Origin: Massospora cicadina
Taxonomy: Eukaryota; Entomophthoromycota; Entomophthoromycetes; Entomophthorales; Entomophthoraceae
Assembly (NCBI GenBank): GCA_022478985.1
Contig: JAKSZP010009311.1
Coordinates: 62,001-126,000, forward strand
Length of the DNA: 64,000 bases
Reading direction: 5' to 3'
The notes beneath the pieces were generated by a model. It searched no databases and was not told the origin of the DNA. It saw only the letters and a list, made by a program, of their open reading frames with translations. Positions within the stretch are counted from its first letter, which is position 1. Each line of letters opens with the position of its first letter. Both the position numbers and the translations under genes were made by a program. Below, in pieces: positions 33,638-45,452 of this stretch.

Positions 33638-35212
33638 TTACCCTTTACTTTTTCATAGGAAGGGCGCCACTTCTGGGAAACTGCACGAGGGCCACGCTTT
33701 TGTGTGCTTTGGGCAATTTGTCACCATTACATTTGTAACTTTTTTGGGGGGCGGGGAGCATTGGGGTGGTAATCATGAAACGCCTCAACCAGTTCCATGC
33801 TTTTAGTGCAATTGCAGACCTTGACCAAACTGTTCTCATAGGCTGGATACCCTTTCCAGGCCACGAGGTGCTGAACAGAACTTTGGGACTTATGGGAAGC
33901 TAAAATATTCTCCACTTCAGCCTCCTCGCATTCTCAATTACATTCAGCTCAGAATCTGCATGAACAGTCCCCTTAAATGAAGACAACTGAGAAATGTGGA
34001 AGATGGGATGCTGGTTACAATAGGCTGGTAGTTTTAACAGGAACGCACCATTGCGCAAGTCTTCCTCCACCAAGCGCAGACCCAAACGCTTACTTGAAAA
34101 CTTTTAGGAGGGCACCTGCATTCTCAAATGGCGCGTATTGAGCATAATATAGGAGCCCATTGTTATGTCATGACCAGTGATTCGCTTACAATCTGCAAAC
34201 CACATGTAGTAACTGATAGCTTTAGTGAAGATCCCGCACTAAGGATTGAGTGGACCTAATATGGTCGGCATGATCCACGGCAGCTTGGACCTCAGGAGGC
34301 AAACAGGGTCTGACTGAAAAGGTGGGATTATATCTGAGCGTCACTTCATAAGGGGAAAACCCCTATGGAAGCGTGAATCCCATTGTTGTAGGCAAATTGA
34401 GAGAGGGGAAGGTTGTTAGCCCAGATGTCCTGTGCAGCTGCAGCATAGCAACGCAGTTACTGTTCCAAGTCTTGGTTAACTTGCTCAGTTTGACCATCAG
34501 ACTGGGGATGATACGCTGTAGAGAGACAGGGGGAAATTTTTGAAATGGATAGTTCACCATCAGAACCGCGCTGTGAACTGTGAACCACGGTTACTGATGA
34601 TCTCCTGCGGGAGACCAAACATTGAAAGCACATGGCGCACAAAGAGACAAGTGGTTTCTTCCGATTTAAATTGAGAAGCACAGGGAAAAAAAAGGTAAAA
34701 CTTGGTGATACGATCAAACACCACCATCACCGCCATGAACCTGTTAGAACTGGGGAGTTTGAATATAGGATCCACAGACACGGATGTCCATGGACCCTCC
34801 GCTTGATGCAAGAGGTGTAGGAGGCCATTCCTTCCTGAGTGATCTGACTTAGCCTGAGCACAAGTAGCGCAATCAGTGATCCAGGCCAGAACTTCCTTAG
34901 TTAAACCTGACCAATTGTAAGTACATATGATCAAATCGATGCATTTCTTATTGCCCATATAGCCAATTGTGGAGGGTCATGATACATGCAAAATACCTCA
35001 GCTCTGAAGATAGGGGGAGCCCAAATTCGTGACCTAAAATAAATGAGGCCCTCCACTAAGGAATACAGGGAGTTTTTATGATTTTGAAGGGACAGTTGCT
35101 TAAATAACTCAACTCCTTTGGGGCAGGTCATTTGGGATGCTAAGACCTGCGTAACTAGAGGGGCTTTGGGAGCAAGGGTGACAGAAGAGACAACGTGGGG
35201 AACAATTAACAA
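33638..35212 (-). pseudogene. Integrase with C-terminal chromodomain, Gypsy-B3
   Basis: The segment 35212-34931 is the N-terminal part. The 132-codon frame 34958-34560 has the zinc-binding 'CATCAQAK', the core 'SVDPIFKLP' (first Asp) and 'EIISNRGSQF', where the second catalytic Asp is Asn. The segment 34717-34363 continues to the Glu region ('AYHPQSDGQTEQVN'). At 33915-33727 a chromodomain follows: 'ILASHKSQSSVQHLVAWKGY' then N-S-L-V, one cage aromatic replaced by Leu. Chromodomains direct integration to marked histones, which defines chromoviruses. Confidence 0.85.
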
Positions 35213-35216
35213 GGTT

Positions 35217-36510
35217 TTATGCGACAGGGATCATAAAAACAAGGTCCACTTCATCTGGTTTTGAGGTACAGTGGGCTGGGTTGTGGCTAAGAAAATCAGG
35301 AAGTGAGTTAAGAGCGCCTTTTACAAATTTGTATATGAAATTAAAGCTGCACAAGTCCTGATAGGTGCGAGATTGCTGATGTGCTAATTTCTGAAGTTTA
35401 CAGAAGTATAAAAGAACTTGGTGATCTGTATTCACAGTTAACTTATGCTGGGCATCCTGTAACAGGTACCTCTAATGAGTCAACGCCCATGCAACGGCTG
35501 CCATCTCCTTATTGTAGATGGCCCAGGATTGCTCCATAGAGGAAAATTTTGGGTAAGTAAGTGACTGGATGTTCCAAGCCATCATGCTCCTGGAGCAGAA
35601 CTGCTACCACTACCACTGATGAGGCATCGAATGCAACAATATATGGCTTGGCAGGATCTGCATGTTTTAAGATGGGGGAGATAAAGCCCCCCTTCGATTG
35701 ACTTAAACGCCTGCTTGCACTCGGGTTCCAATGAGAAGGCACATTCTTGCCCTTGAGGGAGCGGAGCGGGGCAGCTAACTGGAAGAAGGCCATGGTAATT
35801 TCTTTTAGGAATATAATGTTACCCAAGAAACTCCATAATTGTTTCTGGGTTGTTGAAGTTGGCCATTTACGGATAGCATCCAACTTATTGGGAGTAATTG
35901 CGTAGCCATCCTTAAGGACTAGGTTCCCAAGAAAGGTAACTTCCTCCTTATAGAACTCTTATTTAAAGGGCTTGTCAAACAAGCCCGTCTTGTGAAAAGC
36001 CGCCAAGGCTGCTTCCAAGTCTTTAACATGTTATTAAAAAGTTGGGAAGTAAACCAATATGTTGTCTATATATGCGACTGCGCAGGTGAACTGGAGGTCG
36101 CCCAGTACACTGTCAATCATTTATTGAAACATAGCGGGCACATTCTTCAACCCAAAGGGCATTACGCGGAATTGAAAAAAGCCTTGCTTCTTTCAGATTG
36201 CAGTTAGCCATTCTTGCCCTTCCATCACTCAAATCTGGTTAAAATTGATAAGCTCCAGCTTAGAAAATACATGAAATTTAAGAGATTGCTTGACTGTTAG
36301 TCTGTTCCAGGGGCAGAGGGTTGGGATCATGAACCGTAACTTTGTTTAAATGTCCGTAATCCACACAGGGACAGAGAAACACATAGGCTTTTTTGGCGAA
36401 GACAATGGGAAATGTGACTGACAATGTCTCTTTAAACAACCAACCTTTTTTAAGCATATCATATAATCAAGTGTTAAGCGCAACCTCCTCCTCCACTGTG
36501 TGAGGATACA
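35217..36510 (-). pseudogene. Reverse transcriptase and RNase H of Gypsy-B3
   Basis: RT fragments lie at 36510-35884, matching B1. The segment 35883-35509 covers the thumb and RNase H start ('AIRKWPTSTTQKQLWSFLG', 'PYIVAFDASSVVVVAVLLQE' with intact D-A-S), and 35435-35217 covers the end ('TDHQVLLYFCKLQKL'). The RT catalytic motif is not readable in one frame. Confidence 0.8.
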
Positions 36511-36550
36511 ACGGACTGTTGATATTCACCAGCTGCACCATCATCTTAAA

Positions 36551-37090
36551 TTACAGGTTATATTTTAGTGTGAGGAGGCAGATGATCCACCTTTTTGGAA
36601 TTGAAGATACTTCGATGAACATTAATTCTTCAGGAAATTTGGATGGAAGGCCTGCAGGGGAAACGAGGGAAGTAATAGAGCTGCGGCCTTGAGTTTTCTT
36701 AAGGGTGTCAACTAAAGTAAATTCACCCTCCAGTTGATCATTAATGAATGACAACATGTTTGACTCCAGGTGGATTTTAACATGTTGTCAGCGCCACCAT
36801 CAAGCCCCCAAGTTTATCAGGAACACTAAGTTTGCATTGCGGAAAAACAATTGCAAAAGCTAAACTGGTGTACCAAACAAGGTACTGGCTGATGGACTAT
36901 ATGATGTCTGGGAGGCTGAGGAAGCCACCATCACCGAAGGACCTACGTCCATGTCTGCTCCAATTGTTGGGCTAACACGATGCTCATGAAATTACCCGCG
37001 GCTCCAGTATCCACCAAAGCCTCAAAGGAGACGTGTTGAGATCTAATAATAATCTTCATAGGTAATAGAAAAAGCGAAGTTTTGTTTATT
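36551..37090 (-). pseudogene. Protease and protease-RT linker of Gypsy-B3
   Basis: Near 37050-36970 the minus strand reads 'FEALVDTGAAGNFMSIVLAQ' with an intact D-T-G-A. The linker runs to 36551 ('LSFINDQLEGEFTLVDTLKK'), broken by stops. B1 has the same protease with D-T-R. Confidence 0.75.
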
Positions 37091-37107
37091 GGTAGATTCG
37101 GTCATTT

Positions 37108-38262
37108 CTATTGCAACTGAAGAAATGGGAGGCAAATTGGGGGGAAGAATGGGGCCTTTTCTGGAGCAAAGTTGGGAAGAACAAGGGCTTGAGAACCAGC
37201 TTCCTCCATCTGGGCTTTTACTGATTCATTAATAGGTGAACCAGGATAGCTCAGCTCTGACGCAGGGGCAGTGACAGGCTCTGAGGCTGGTACTAATACT
37301 GGTTCTATGGTAAACACTGCATCTGCGCCGTCGTTGGGTAGTACTATCATAAAATTTCCCCCTTGATAGCGGGAAGTATGGTGAGGGGAGGCGTTGATAG
37401 TGGTCGCAGCATTATATATTTGATCCACCGCTCCTTGTGAGTTGGGTCAAACCTTGTGATGAGCAGAAACCAAATCCAACCCTGATCTAAAGATTGCCTA
37501 AAGCATATCATTAGAGAGATCCAGTGCGGGAGCCTGTTTGTGGAAGGTAGAGATCAAAAGAGCCAAGCTAGGGGCTTCAGCCATAGTAGAAAGCAACTGG
37601 AATAAAAAGTCTGAGCGCTAAACAGGGGGTTTCAAAGCAGCCTGTATGACAGCAATCAGAGAGGTGGGATCCCCCGCCTGTGAAGAAGAACACAGAAATC
37701 CTTGTACCCACCGACGGGCATCCCCTTCTACCACATCCAACAAAGTGACACCTTGTTGTGCATGGGATAATATAGCGGCATTGTTGATGGAAATTGCAGA
37801 ACACATTTGCACCTCAGAGAGGGCGTCAAGAACCTGGTTCACAATATCTTGGGAAGGAACACATGAATTTTCTTCTATAATATTAGGTGGGGGAGAGGTT
37901 GTAATCCACAAAGCTCTGCTGGCCTGGATAAGTTTCCTGTAGGTATAATGGATACTACCCACAAAATTGGCAAGTGACCAAACAAACAACAAAAAGCAGA
38001 CTAATGACTGCACGTTCACTTGGTAAAGTGTAACCACTGTGGCGCCCACCTCAAAGAGAAGGGAGGAAGTGGCAGGAAACAATGGTTGGTCAATTATGTC
38101 ATAAAAATGGCAGAAGAAGTATAGACCGGCCTGCCAATTGGGAGGTGTGAGCACCCAAAATGCAAGCCAGAATGCCAGAGGCATTGCCACATGTACAACG
38201 TTGTATAAAGCTGCAAATTGGTAAATGATAACTTGTTGGTGTAGGGCTATAGTGAATAGCAA
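37108..38262 (-). pseudogene. Gag-like region of Gypsy-B3, starting inside the 5' LTR
   Basis: A 214-codon open frame runs from 38262 (inside the LTR) across the LTR end at 38097 to 37618. Its first 110 residues are hydrophobic ('FWLAFWVLTPPNWQAGLYFF', 'VCFLLFVWSLANF'), and it continues into an Ala/Ser/Gln-rich part ('LDALSEVQMCSAISINNAAI'). The segment 37428-37108 is a Pro/Ala/Glu-rich spacer before the protease. No CCHC knuckle is seen. Assigned to Gag by position. The hydrophobic start is odd for a capsid protein. Confidence 0.5.
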
Positions 38263-38636
38263 TTTGAAAATAACAAAATGGAGACAAACCCATATTTTGG
38301 GGTTCTCACTGAAGGGGATTGCACCACTGGGATAGTTTCTTCAGGGTTACCGGTAGGTGGGTTCAATACAACTGAGGAGACAAGGGGGCGGATCCTTGCT
38401 TGGAAATGGTGGATGTAAGGCCATAAGATCTCAGTATATTGATGGCGGATAGTTGAAATAAGGGGGCTAAATTATCAGAAGTATCTGGCTTGCTGAATCC
38501 AGTTGACAATGGTGTGAGTCATAGTAATCATTGAAACTAGTAAAGCCCATCTAGTATTTGGACTGACAGGACAATAGTGAAATGCCATTGGGACTTTGGC
38601 AGGAAAGATATCAATAAAGTAAATTGATAGTTTAGG
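38097..38636 (-). repeat. 5' LTR of Gypsy-B3, downstream part
   Basis: Matches 32219-32755 of the 3' LTR. Ends at the LINE-2 target AAATTGATAGTTTAGG (38621-38636). Directly after the LTR, on the minus strand, comes TAATTGACCAACC, shared with the post-LTR position of element E. Confidence 0.88.
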
Positions 38637-38731
38637 AAAAGTTTTCTTTCTCGTTGCAATCACTTTTGAACCTATTCAATTCAAGTCTGAATCTAGTTTG
38701 ATAATCTCACAGAGGAGATTAGTCTGCGCCC

Positions 38732-39809
38732 ATGTCAGGGAGCAGTTGGTCAAGTAAGGTAAGAGGAGCAGGTTGAAGGCCCGCGGCCTCCAACGTTCGA
38801 AAACGCCCCAGAGAAACTGGCAGAATAGACAAAAAAATTAAAAAACTGGTGGTCACTATTTCCCCAGAAATACTCGCATGGCAAGCACGATGCAACCAGT
38901 ACATCAACACGCCACACTTCCAGCCACTCTCATCGGTGGAATTCAGAGTCCGCGTGTTTCTGGACATTCAACAAACGGCCTTATGGGAAAAAATTTTGTG
39001 AAGATGTGCACACAATTTTTCTGACCGCGGTGTACGTCGCACCTCATTTCATGTCATGCGGTTGGCTGGACCTAGGTTTTAAAAACAAAGAGGCAGCAGA
39101 TGAGGCTGCTGTGGTGCATGTAGTGGTCGACCTCCCCAAAGGGCAATGGGTCGTCGAAACCAAATGCACCAGATGGACAAAATTAAACCAAATTTTCCTC
39201 ACATCTGACTTTTTGCCTACTATGGTAAAACGTGACATATTGGAACAACACCTGAAAGATGGTCTCGCTGTATATGGCGAAATACAATCTTTTTGAAATG
39301 CAACGCTTCACGCTGATGCCACACCTGTGCACTGACAAAGCCATCACAGTCCTGACCCCAACTGAGTAGATCACAAAGGACCTAACCCAGATCCCACACT
39401 CCACTTTTATTGATATCACAGGGCATCCACTCACCCATTCTGGGTGACCATGGACAGCGCGCCCCCCATTTGCACCCACTGTGATGTGTTCAGCCATAAG
39501 GCGCACGCATGCCCCACCAAAGAGGGCGTCACATTCCACGAGCACCCCTCAGCGGCCATGGCCAGTGGAGAGGCGCACTACGAACCAACTGCAAGCACCA
39601 AAGAGGCTTTCCTGTGGGGAGCACAAGGCTGCTACCTACTGGTAAAGCCTATCTCCCCACAAGAGCGGAAGAAGGCCAAGCAGGCCCACAGGGCCGCGGC
39701 CAAGGAAGCGGCCAAAGCCACCACCGCTATCCCACAGTCCCAACTCCAGGAGGACATTGAAACCTTCACAGTGGAAGCAACTCGGGAATTCATCAACCAG
39801 TCAGATTAG
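38732..39809 (+). pseudogene. LINE-2 ORF1
   Basis: Starts at ATG 38732, with a basic N-terminus ('VRKRPRETGRIDKKIKKL'), one stop and shifts. The middle part 39006-39290 has 'GFKNKEAADEAAVVHVVVDL' (RRM-like by comparison with LINE-4). A CCHC knuckle C-T-H-C-D-V-F-S-H-K-A-H-A-C lies near 39470-39510. The tail is Lys/Ala rich ('AAAKEAAKATTA'). It would bind LINE RNA. Confidence 0.8.
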
Positions 39810-40151
39810 GAAGCCCATGCCAATTGGGCCACTCAATCTGAGGATCCAATGGGGGACTTGATCTCACCCAATCATTGCACCCAATCTCTTGTTGAAATTG
39901 ACTTGGGACCCATCTCAATTGAAAAAAAATTTTGACCTGCTCAACGGTGCACTGAAATCATCCGCACTGCAAAAAATTCATCTGACGTCAGGAAAACAAA
40001 AAGCGAAGGCTAAAGCCAACGTAACTCTTTCCACAAAAATTAACAATAATCCTGATAGCATTGCTGCTAACACCCACACTGCTGTGAAGGCCCGTGGGGA
40101 TCTAGAGGAGGCTGGTGGGCCCAGGTGCCCACCCCTTGCACCTAAGGTGCG

Positions 40152-40890
40152 ATGGGGGAAACCTTCACTTTAGGGACGTTGAATATCGCCGGACTCAAGG
40201 CCTCCCTGTCCCAGGCTAGGAAACTGAGTTTTTTACAACAAAGGTTACCCATGGATATCCTGGCCATCCAGGAGTCCCACTGTCCACGAGGTTCTGAGGA
40301 AGCTTGGAAAACAATGCTCCTCCCATCCCTATCCTTTTGGTCAGAGCACTGTGGGGTGCTAGTTTGGAGAAACAATCTCTTTAAATTTTTATCATCAGAA
40401 ATATTTCTAAATGGCTGAGTTCTCATTGTCACTTTCTCATGGGCTGATGTAGCGCACGCAATTATCAACATCTATTCCCCAAACAGTGCATGCGAGCATT
40501 GGGAATTTTTCTTGTTGTTCAAATCCCTCCCGCTACCCCCAGACCCTTTTTTAGTCAGCGACATGAACTGTTGGCTAAACAACCAATGGACTGGTGGCCT
40601 TCCTCACCCCATGCCCCCCAGGGTCATGTAGAACTGCGCGTTCTAAAGGCCACCCTCAGGTTAATGGATGCACTGCCACGACATGCCCCACTGCTCAAAA
40701 ACATGATGCGCCCCCACATCCACAACAGCCAATTAAGGTCCATGACCCGCATCAACCTCATCCTAATGCTGGCGAAATTCCAACCCCGCATCTCCCACTT
40801 TAAAACAACTAAAATGGAATTCTCTGACCATCGACTGGTCTCAATAACCTACCACCTACCTGTCACAGATGCTAAGGCCCCACATTGGTG
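40152..40890 (+). pseudogene. LINE-2 ORF2, endonuclease domain
   Basis: 'FTLGTLNIAGLKASLSQARK' at 40160, 'DILAIQESH' with the catalytic Glu near 40255, 'LVSDMNCWLN' near 40555 (shifted frame), and 'EFSDHRLVSITY' with the Ser-Asp-His motif near 40818. Frame changes occur near 40418 and 40490. The spacer 39810-40151 between ORF1 and ORF2 shows no gene. Confidence 0.8.
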
Positions 40891-41480
40891 CAAAATCCGT
40901 CTCTCCGAGCTTGCGTCACCAGGATTTTCCATGTGGGTGGAGACAGCAAGTTTGGCAAAAGAGTTTGTTGCACCGTTTTGCGCGGACCCCATTTCCACAT
41001 GGCAACTTTCAAAGATGATACCATCCGCCACTCTCGCCATCTCTCCTCCAGATGCTCACGAGCCACATTGGTGGTCATTTCGTGTGCTCTGGCAGAGTTG
41101 GCACACCTGGAGTCCAATATCCCAGCTACAGGATACAGCTCTTCATGGGGCCAGAAGTGGGCAGAGGCAGCCGCCCACCTCAACGCACTCGAAAGGCAAC
41201 ACAAACATCAGGTTTGTGTTCAGTACAGGGCCAAACGCATCACAAAATGTGACAAGTGCACCGCACATTTCTTTAAAAACTATTTGCACCATGCCAGAGC
41301 GTGGCCTGCACACAGATACGAAAATTGGATGATTCCATTGTGGATACGCCAGCCAAAGTGGCAATTGAGACACAAAAGTATTACTCTGAGTTGTACCAAT
41401 CTGATATAATTCAGCCAGACGAAGTGGCGAAATTTCTTGACTGAGCCCACATCTGCACCATTTTCCGATACACAGAAATA

Positions 41481-42380
41481 ATGAATTTGATTACTCCAAA
41501 TGAATTATGGACAGCCATTCGCGGTGCACCAAACCAAAAATGCTCAGGCCCAGATGGCATTCCATATGAATTCTACAAAAAGTATTTCAAATATTTATCC
41601 CCATTGCTGCTCGCCTCACTTAACCAAAGCCTGTTGGAAATGCGCCTCCTACCAGGAGGACTTGAGGCCTTTACCGTCACACTCTTCAAGAAAGGGGATA
41701 AGCTAGACTTAGCCAACTGGCGCCCCATTTCTTTAGCGAACACAGACACTAAAACTTTAACAAAAATCATGGCTAACCGTTTAGGGATTGTAGCATCTGC
41801 CACCATCTCCCCAGAACAATTCAGTTTCAAACCCAGAAGGTCGATTTGGGATAACGTGTACTCTGTGGCTAATGCATGTCAGTCCACAGCCTCTGGGGCA
41901 CTTGTATTCTTGGACCAACAGAAGGCCTATGATAGAGTAAACTGGGAATACCTCAGGGCCTGCCTCCATCAATTCCGCTTACCCCCTTGCTTCATCAACT
42001 GGGTGATGCTGCTCACAGAATCTGCAACAATGGCAGTACGTGGCCCTGGCTTCCTAACGAAAGTAGTCCGCCCTCAAAGGGGCTTGCGACAAGGGGACCC
42101 CCTCAGCCCACTCTTATACAACTTCAGCCTTGACCCACTACTGCGAAATGTGAATGTTAAACTCACTGGGGTCCATGTGCCAGGCCAAGCCCCAGTCAAG
42201 ATAATGGCGTTCGCAGAAGATTGTGTGGTTGGGGTGTCTAATAATCAAGATGCACGCGCGCTTGAAGCTCTCATCCAGGAGTATTCCCAGGTAAGTAACA
42301 CGGCACTGAACGCTTCCAAAACCGAAATCATCCTCCTTGGTCAGTTTCAGAACTGCTGGGCCCCAGCAATTAGTTCCCAA
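41481..42380 (+). pseudogene. LINE-2 ORF2, reverse transcriptase domain
   Basis: Open from 41481 to 42746. Motifs: 'CSGPDGIPYEFYKKYFK', 'GDKLDLANWRPISLANTD', 'RRSIWDNVYSVANACQ', 'DQQKAYDRVNWEYL' and 'RGLRQGDPLSPLLYNF'. The active-site box is F-A-E-D-C (42210-42221): the first Asp of the Asp-Asp pair is Glu, which should abolish polymerisation even though the frame is open. The upstream part of ORF2 (40891-41480) is in other frames. Confidence 0.88.
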
Positions 42381-43852
42381 CCCGGCCCATCTGCTCGCCC
42401 ACGTCCTCGCCCTACCAGCTCAACACACACCGCCCCACTGGTGCTCCCCTTCGTGCCATGCCCTACCATAGGACCGGTACGCCATCTGGGCATGTGGATG
42501 GAGGCAGGCGGATATGCGTCAGCAGTAATGGAGTGCCATATTCTGGACAACGTGACAAAGCGAATCGCCTCTCTCAGAGCCCACCCTACTTCCCTTACTG
42601 GCAGGGTTGTTTTAGCCAACCTGTGCTCCTCTCCAAAGTCTGGTTTGGAGCCCACGCCATCCCCTTCTCCCCACGCTTCTTCAAATCCTTGTATGCCCTG
42701 CTGCAAGGATTGCTTTGGTCAGGCCGCCCTCCACCAGTACGGCTAGAGGTCATGTTTGGCCCTCATCATCATGGTGGCATGGGTCTGCTCGACTTCAGAG
42801 CCCATGCTGCCAAGATCTTGGGTACCTGGATAGCGGCTGTCACCGCCCCTACGCTCCCCTCCCAACACTGGTCCCACGCGGCCCGCTCCAACTTCTCCCA
42901 AGCCTTGGGCCTCAACAACCCATCGAACCCCCACTCCCTGATGATATACCTTGCATCACACACATCGGCCACAGGTCCTCACGGGACTAATACCCACTAC
43001 AAACGAATCGTCCTCTCCATGCGGAGCGCTGAGTGGAGAATTTTTATTAGCGGACACAGCCCAGAGAGGCCGCCCCTCTCCTCAGTTCACACAAAAGGTT
43101 TGGGGGCTACCCATCCAAGATGGCGTGATCCCCACACGGCCCCATGTCCTATCCAGGGTGGACTACCTGGACATGATGGACATCCCTTACTCCATTGAGA
43201 CCCAAAAACTATCTGGAAATACGCACACCATCCTCTGTTGCAGCCTCAAGTCCGGTCCCATGTGTGGCGCTGCCTGAGGCGGGTGTATCGTACAGCTGAG
43301 CGCTCTAACGCTTTACACTCATCCTGTGTCATGTGTGGCCAGTATGGAACGCTTTTCTACCGCCTGGAGAAGTGTCCTACCTCTAGAGTGATATGGCGCG
43401 AAGTTCAACGTCTGCTTGGCCAGGATCAAACACATCCCTTCAGTCTGTCAAGAGATATGTTTGCTTTATCAATGGCCTCCCCCTTCTACCCTCCCTCCAT
43501 GCTCTGGTGGTTGCAATCTCCATGTGGACTATCCACACGATTGTCTCAGATGCCATCGCAGGCTCCACCCCCACCCTCCCAGAAGCTGTCCACAGATTCC
43601 AGTCTCATTTGGTGGACCACTTTCAGGCGTGGTTATTTGGATACCTCCCACCACATCGCTGACAGCTGGTCTCCTCCTGGTTCCAAGTCTGGTTCATCAA
43701 ATCAGACCCCTTCCTCCACATGTGTTCAATTGTGGCTACGGCCCCTTCACACGTTCCCTCCCTCTCCCCATAAGTGGCGTTCCCGCTGGCAACAAGAGAT
43801 AGCATCGCTTCTCTGGGGTGCCTTCCCTGGTACTAAGTTTTGTCTCTTCTGA
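42381..43852 (+). pseudogene. LINE-2 ORF2, thumb and C-terminal region
   Basis: 42458-43198 in one frame and 43238-43852 in another. Contains 'HHHGGMGLLDFRAHAAKILG' and a terminal zinc-motif remnant C-V-M-C-G-Q-Y-G-T-L-F-Y-R-L-E-K-C in which the His is Tyr. The 3' UTR (43853-43904) ends with CCCATGGTCGGCC and an AATAAATTAAA tail. Confidence 0.8.
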
Positions 43853-43904
43853 GTCATATTTGGAAGTGTCCATCCCATGGTCGGCCTTCCCCGCAATAAA
43901 TTAA

Positions 43905-44806
43905 AAATTGATAGTTTAGGGCAGAAGCTTTATTGAAGGATAAATTAAAAAATTGATTAACAGTTTTCTCAGTGCAATGCAACTGTTAGATAGTGGTTGA
44001 TTGATGCAGGAACAAGCTGGTATCAGGTCCCTCAAGTTTGACCTAACTGGCGAATTTTTTTGGGGAGGGGGGCAGATAGTCTCAATGGGAACCCACATTG
44101 AAGGATTTAGTGGCAGGCTGAGTCGCTGTTGGTTCGACCTCAAGTGCCTAAACTGAGGCCCAACTGCATTTCCATCAGTTGGTGCAATGGCATCTGGCCC
44201 AATGAGCAATGAGAATTCCCCAGGGCCACCCCATGTAGAGGCGGTCCCAATTGATTGGAAACAGGTTCGGGATGCTTAACCCGCCTGTGCCCAAATGCTG
44301 GGCCATTTTGTGGTCAAGAAAGTTATGTTATCTGCAACTCCCGATTTTTCAGATAGAGTTTTTGAACTGTCATCGATGGTTTCCAATGAAATTATTTGCA
44401 TGTCAGGGATGATCCCTGACAGTTTTGAGAGGGGGTTAGCTTTGGTGATTGCACTGCTGGCTAAATCAAAACCGTTGGCAATTCCAGCCAATGATTCAAT
44501 CTTGGTCCCTTTTTGACTATGTGGCTTCCAATTGTTGGGCTTGATTGTCATCAGTTTCAAACCAATCAACTTCAGTTCAGCAATCTTGGTTCAGATTTCT
44601 CTAATACAGCGGATGAGTTTGGCCAAGGTGAGCGTGGGTACTGGGGAGGAATCTGAAGAGGGAGAGCTGTTACCCAGCGCTCATCTACCACGTGGGTGAG
44701 GTCACCCTGGGTGACAAGAGGTACAGCAACCCTCTTTGGACCCTTATTATTCAGAAACGGGAATATTGCCCAATCCATGCATAGGGGGCGTTACTCAGGA
44801 CTTATA
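43905..44806 (-). repeat. 5' LTR of Gypsy-B3, upstream part
   Basis: Completes 38097-38636. It carries the 97-codon sense frame 44569-44276 ('ASSAITKANPLSKLSGIIPD') and the frame 44778-44572 with 'GDLTHVVDERWVTALPLQIP'. The outer end reads GGACTTATA on the plus strand, one change from the GGACTTACA of the other copies. Confidence 0.88.
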
Positions 44807-44811
44807 CAAGC

Positions 44812-45080
44812 CATGAAATTGATTGCTGTAACCACTCAAAATTAGACCTAAAGAAGCAATCAACAGAAACCCGCCTTACCTGAATATCAGATTGGGGATT
44901 ACATTATGTATTATCACTCTCAGACTGGTGGACAAACTGAGAGTTTTGGATCCAACTGGTCTTATTGAGTTAAATTTTTAAAAGGATTAGAGCTCAATTG
45001 TCCATGCTGATACCAGTATAATGATAAATTGTATCCATTCCAAAATAAAAAAATTCACCCTTCTCTGTGATTAAATATTT
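44812..45080 (+). pseudogene. C-terminal integrase end of Gypsy-C
   Basis: Continues the integrase interrupted at 32213 ('QAMKLIAVTTQN' directly after the TSD). The rest up to the polypurine tract is short and stop-rich. No chromodomain is visible. Confidence 0.6.
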
Positions 45081-45090
45081 AGGGAGGAAG
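45081..45090 (+). other. Polypurine tract of Gypsy-C
   Basis: AGGGAGGAAG immediately before the 3' LTR start TGTTGGG at 45091. Confidence 0.8.
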
Positions 45091-45371
45091 TGTTGGGATT
45101 TTGCCAAATTCTCTTTTTTGGAATATTCTACTCCACTGAATCCTCAGGCACTATCAGAAGGGGGACATGATTTATCTAAATTTATCAAGGTTAATAAGAA
45201 CGACCAGTATCATCCCAATCAAGGGATAGAAGATTTGATTACTCAGCAATTAATTAGCTCAGATAGATCCTGAGCCATTTTGAGACCTATAAATATTCAA
45301 TCTTTCTGATAGTAAAATTTAGGTCAAACTTATAGCTTTTTTGCTTTATATATCAATTTTTAAGAATCAAC
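45091..45371 (+). repeat. 3' LTR of Gypsy-C, first part
   Basis: Matches 26484-26760. Interrupted by LINE-3 at AAGAATCAAC (45362-45371), duplicated as AAGAATCACC (52086-52095). Confidence 0.88.
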
Positions 45372-45452
45372 ATAACACTTTTCTTTCCCATTACTATTAC
45401 TTTTAGTAACATAATTCTCCGCAAATTATCCGTTTGACAATCAACTAGGAAA

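Larger units (their letters stand above)
38637..43904 (+). mobile_element. LINE-2 copy: full-length L1-type non-LTR retrotransposon
   Basis: 5.27 kb with a perfect 16-bp TSD AAATTGATAGTTTAGG (38621-38636 and 43905-43920) inside the 5' LTR of B3. It starts AAAAGTTTTCTTTC, the same 5' end as LINE-3 and LINE-4, and ends GCAATAAATTAAA. It has ORF1 and ORF2 with endonuclease, RT and terminal zinc motif. It carries the longest open RT frame of the window (421 codons). Confidence 0.93.
32219..44806 (-). mobile_element. Gypsy-B3, complete minus-strand chromovirus carrying LINE-2
   Basis: 5' LTR 44806-43905 plus 38636-38097, internal region 38096-33638, 3' LTR 33637-32219. Perfect 5-bp TSD CAAGC at 32214-32218 and 44807-44811. 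Gag, protease, RT, RNase H and integrase with a C-terminal chromodomain follow in standard order. LINE-2 splits the 5' LTR. All frames are broken. Confidence 0.92.

Noticed and set aside
33727..33915. Isolated chromodomain frame as a host chromatin gene.
   Set aside because: It is directly joined to integrase and the 3' LTR of B3 in the standard chromovirus order.
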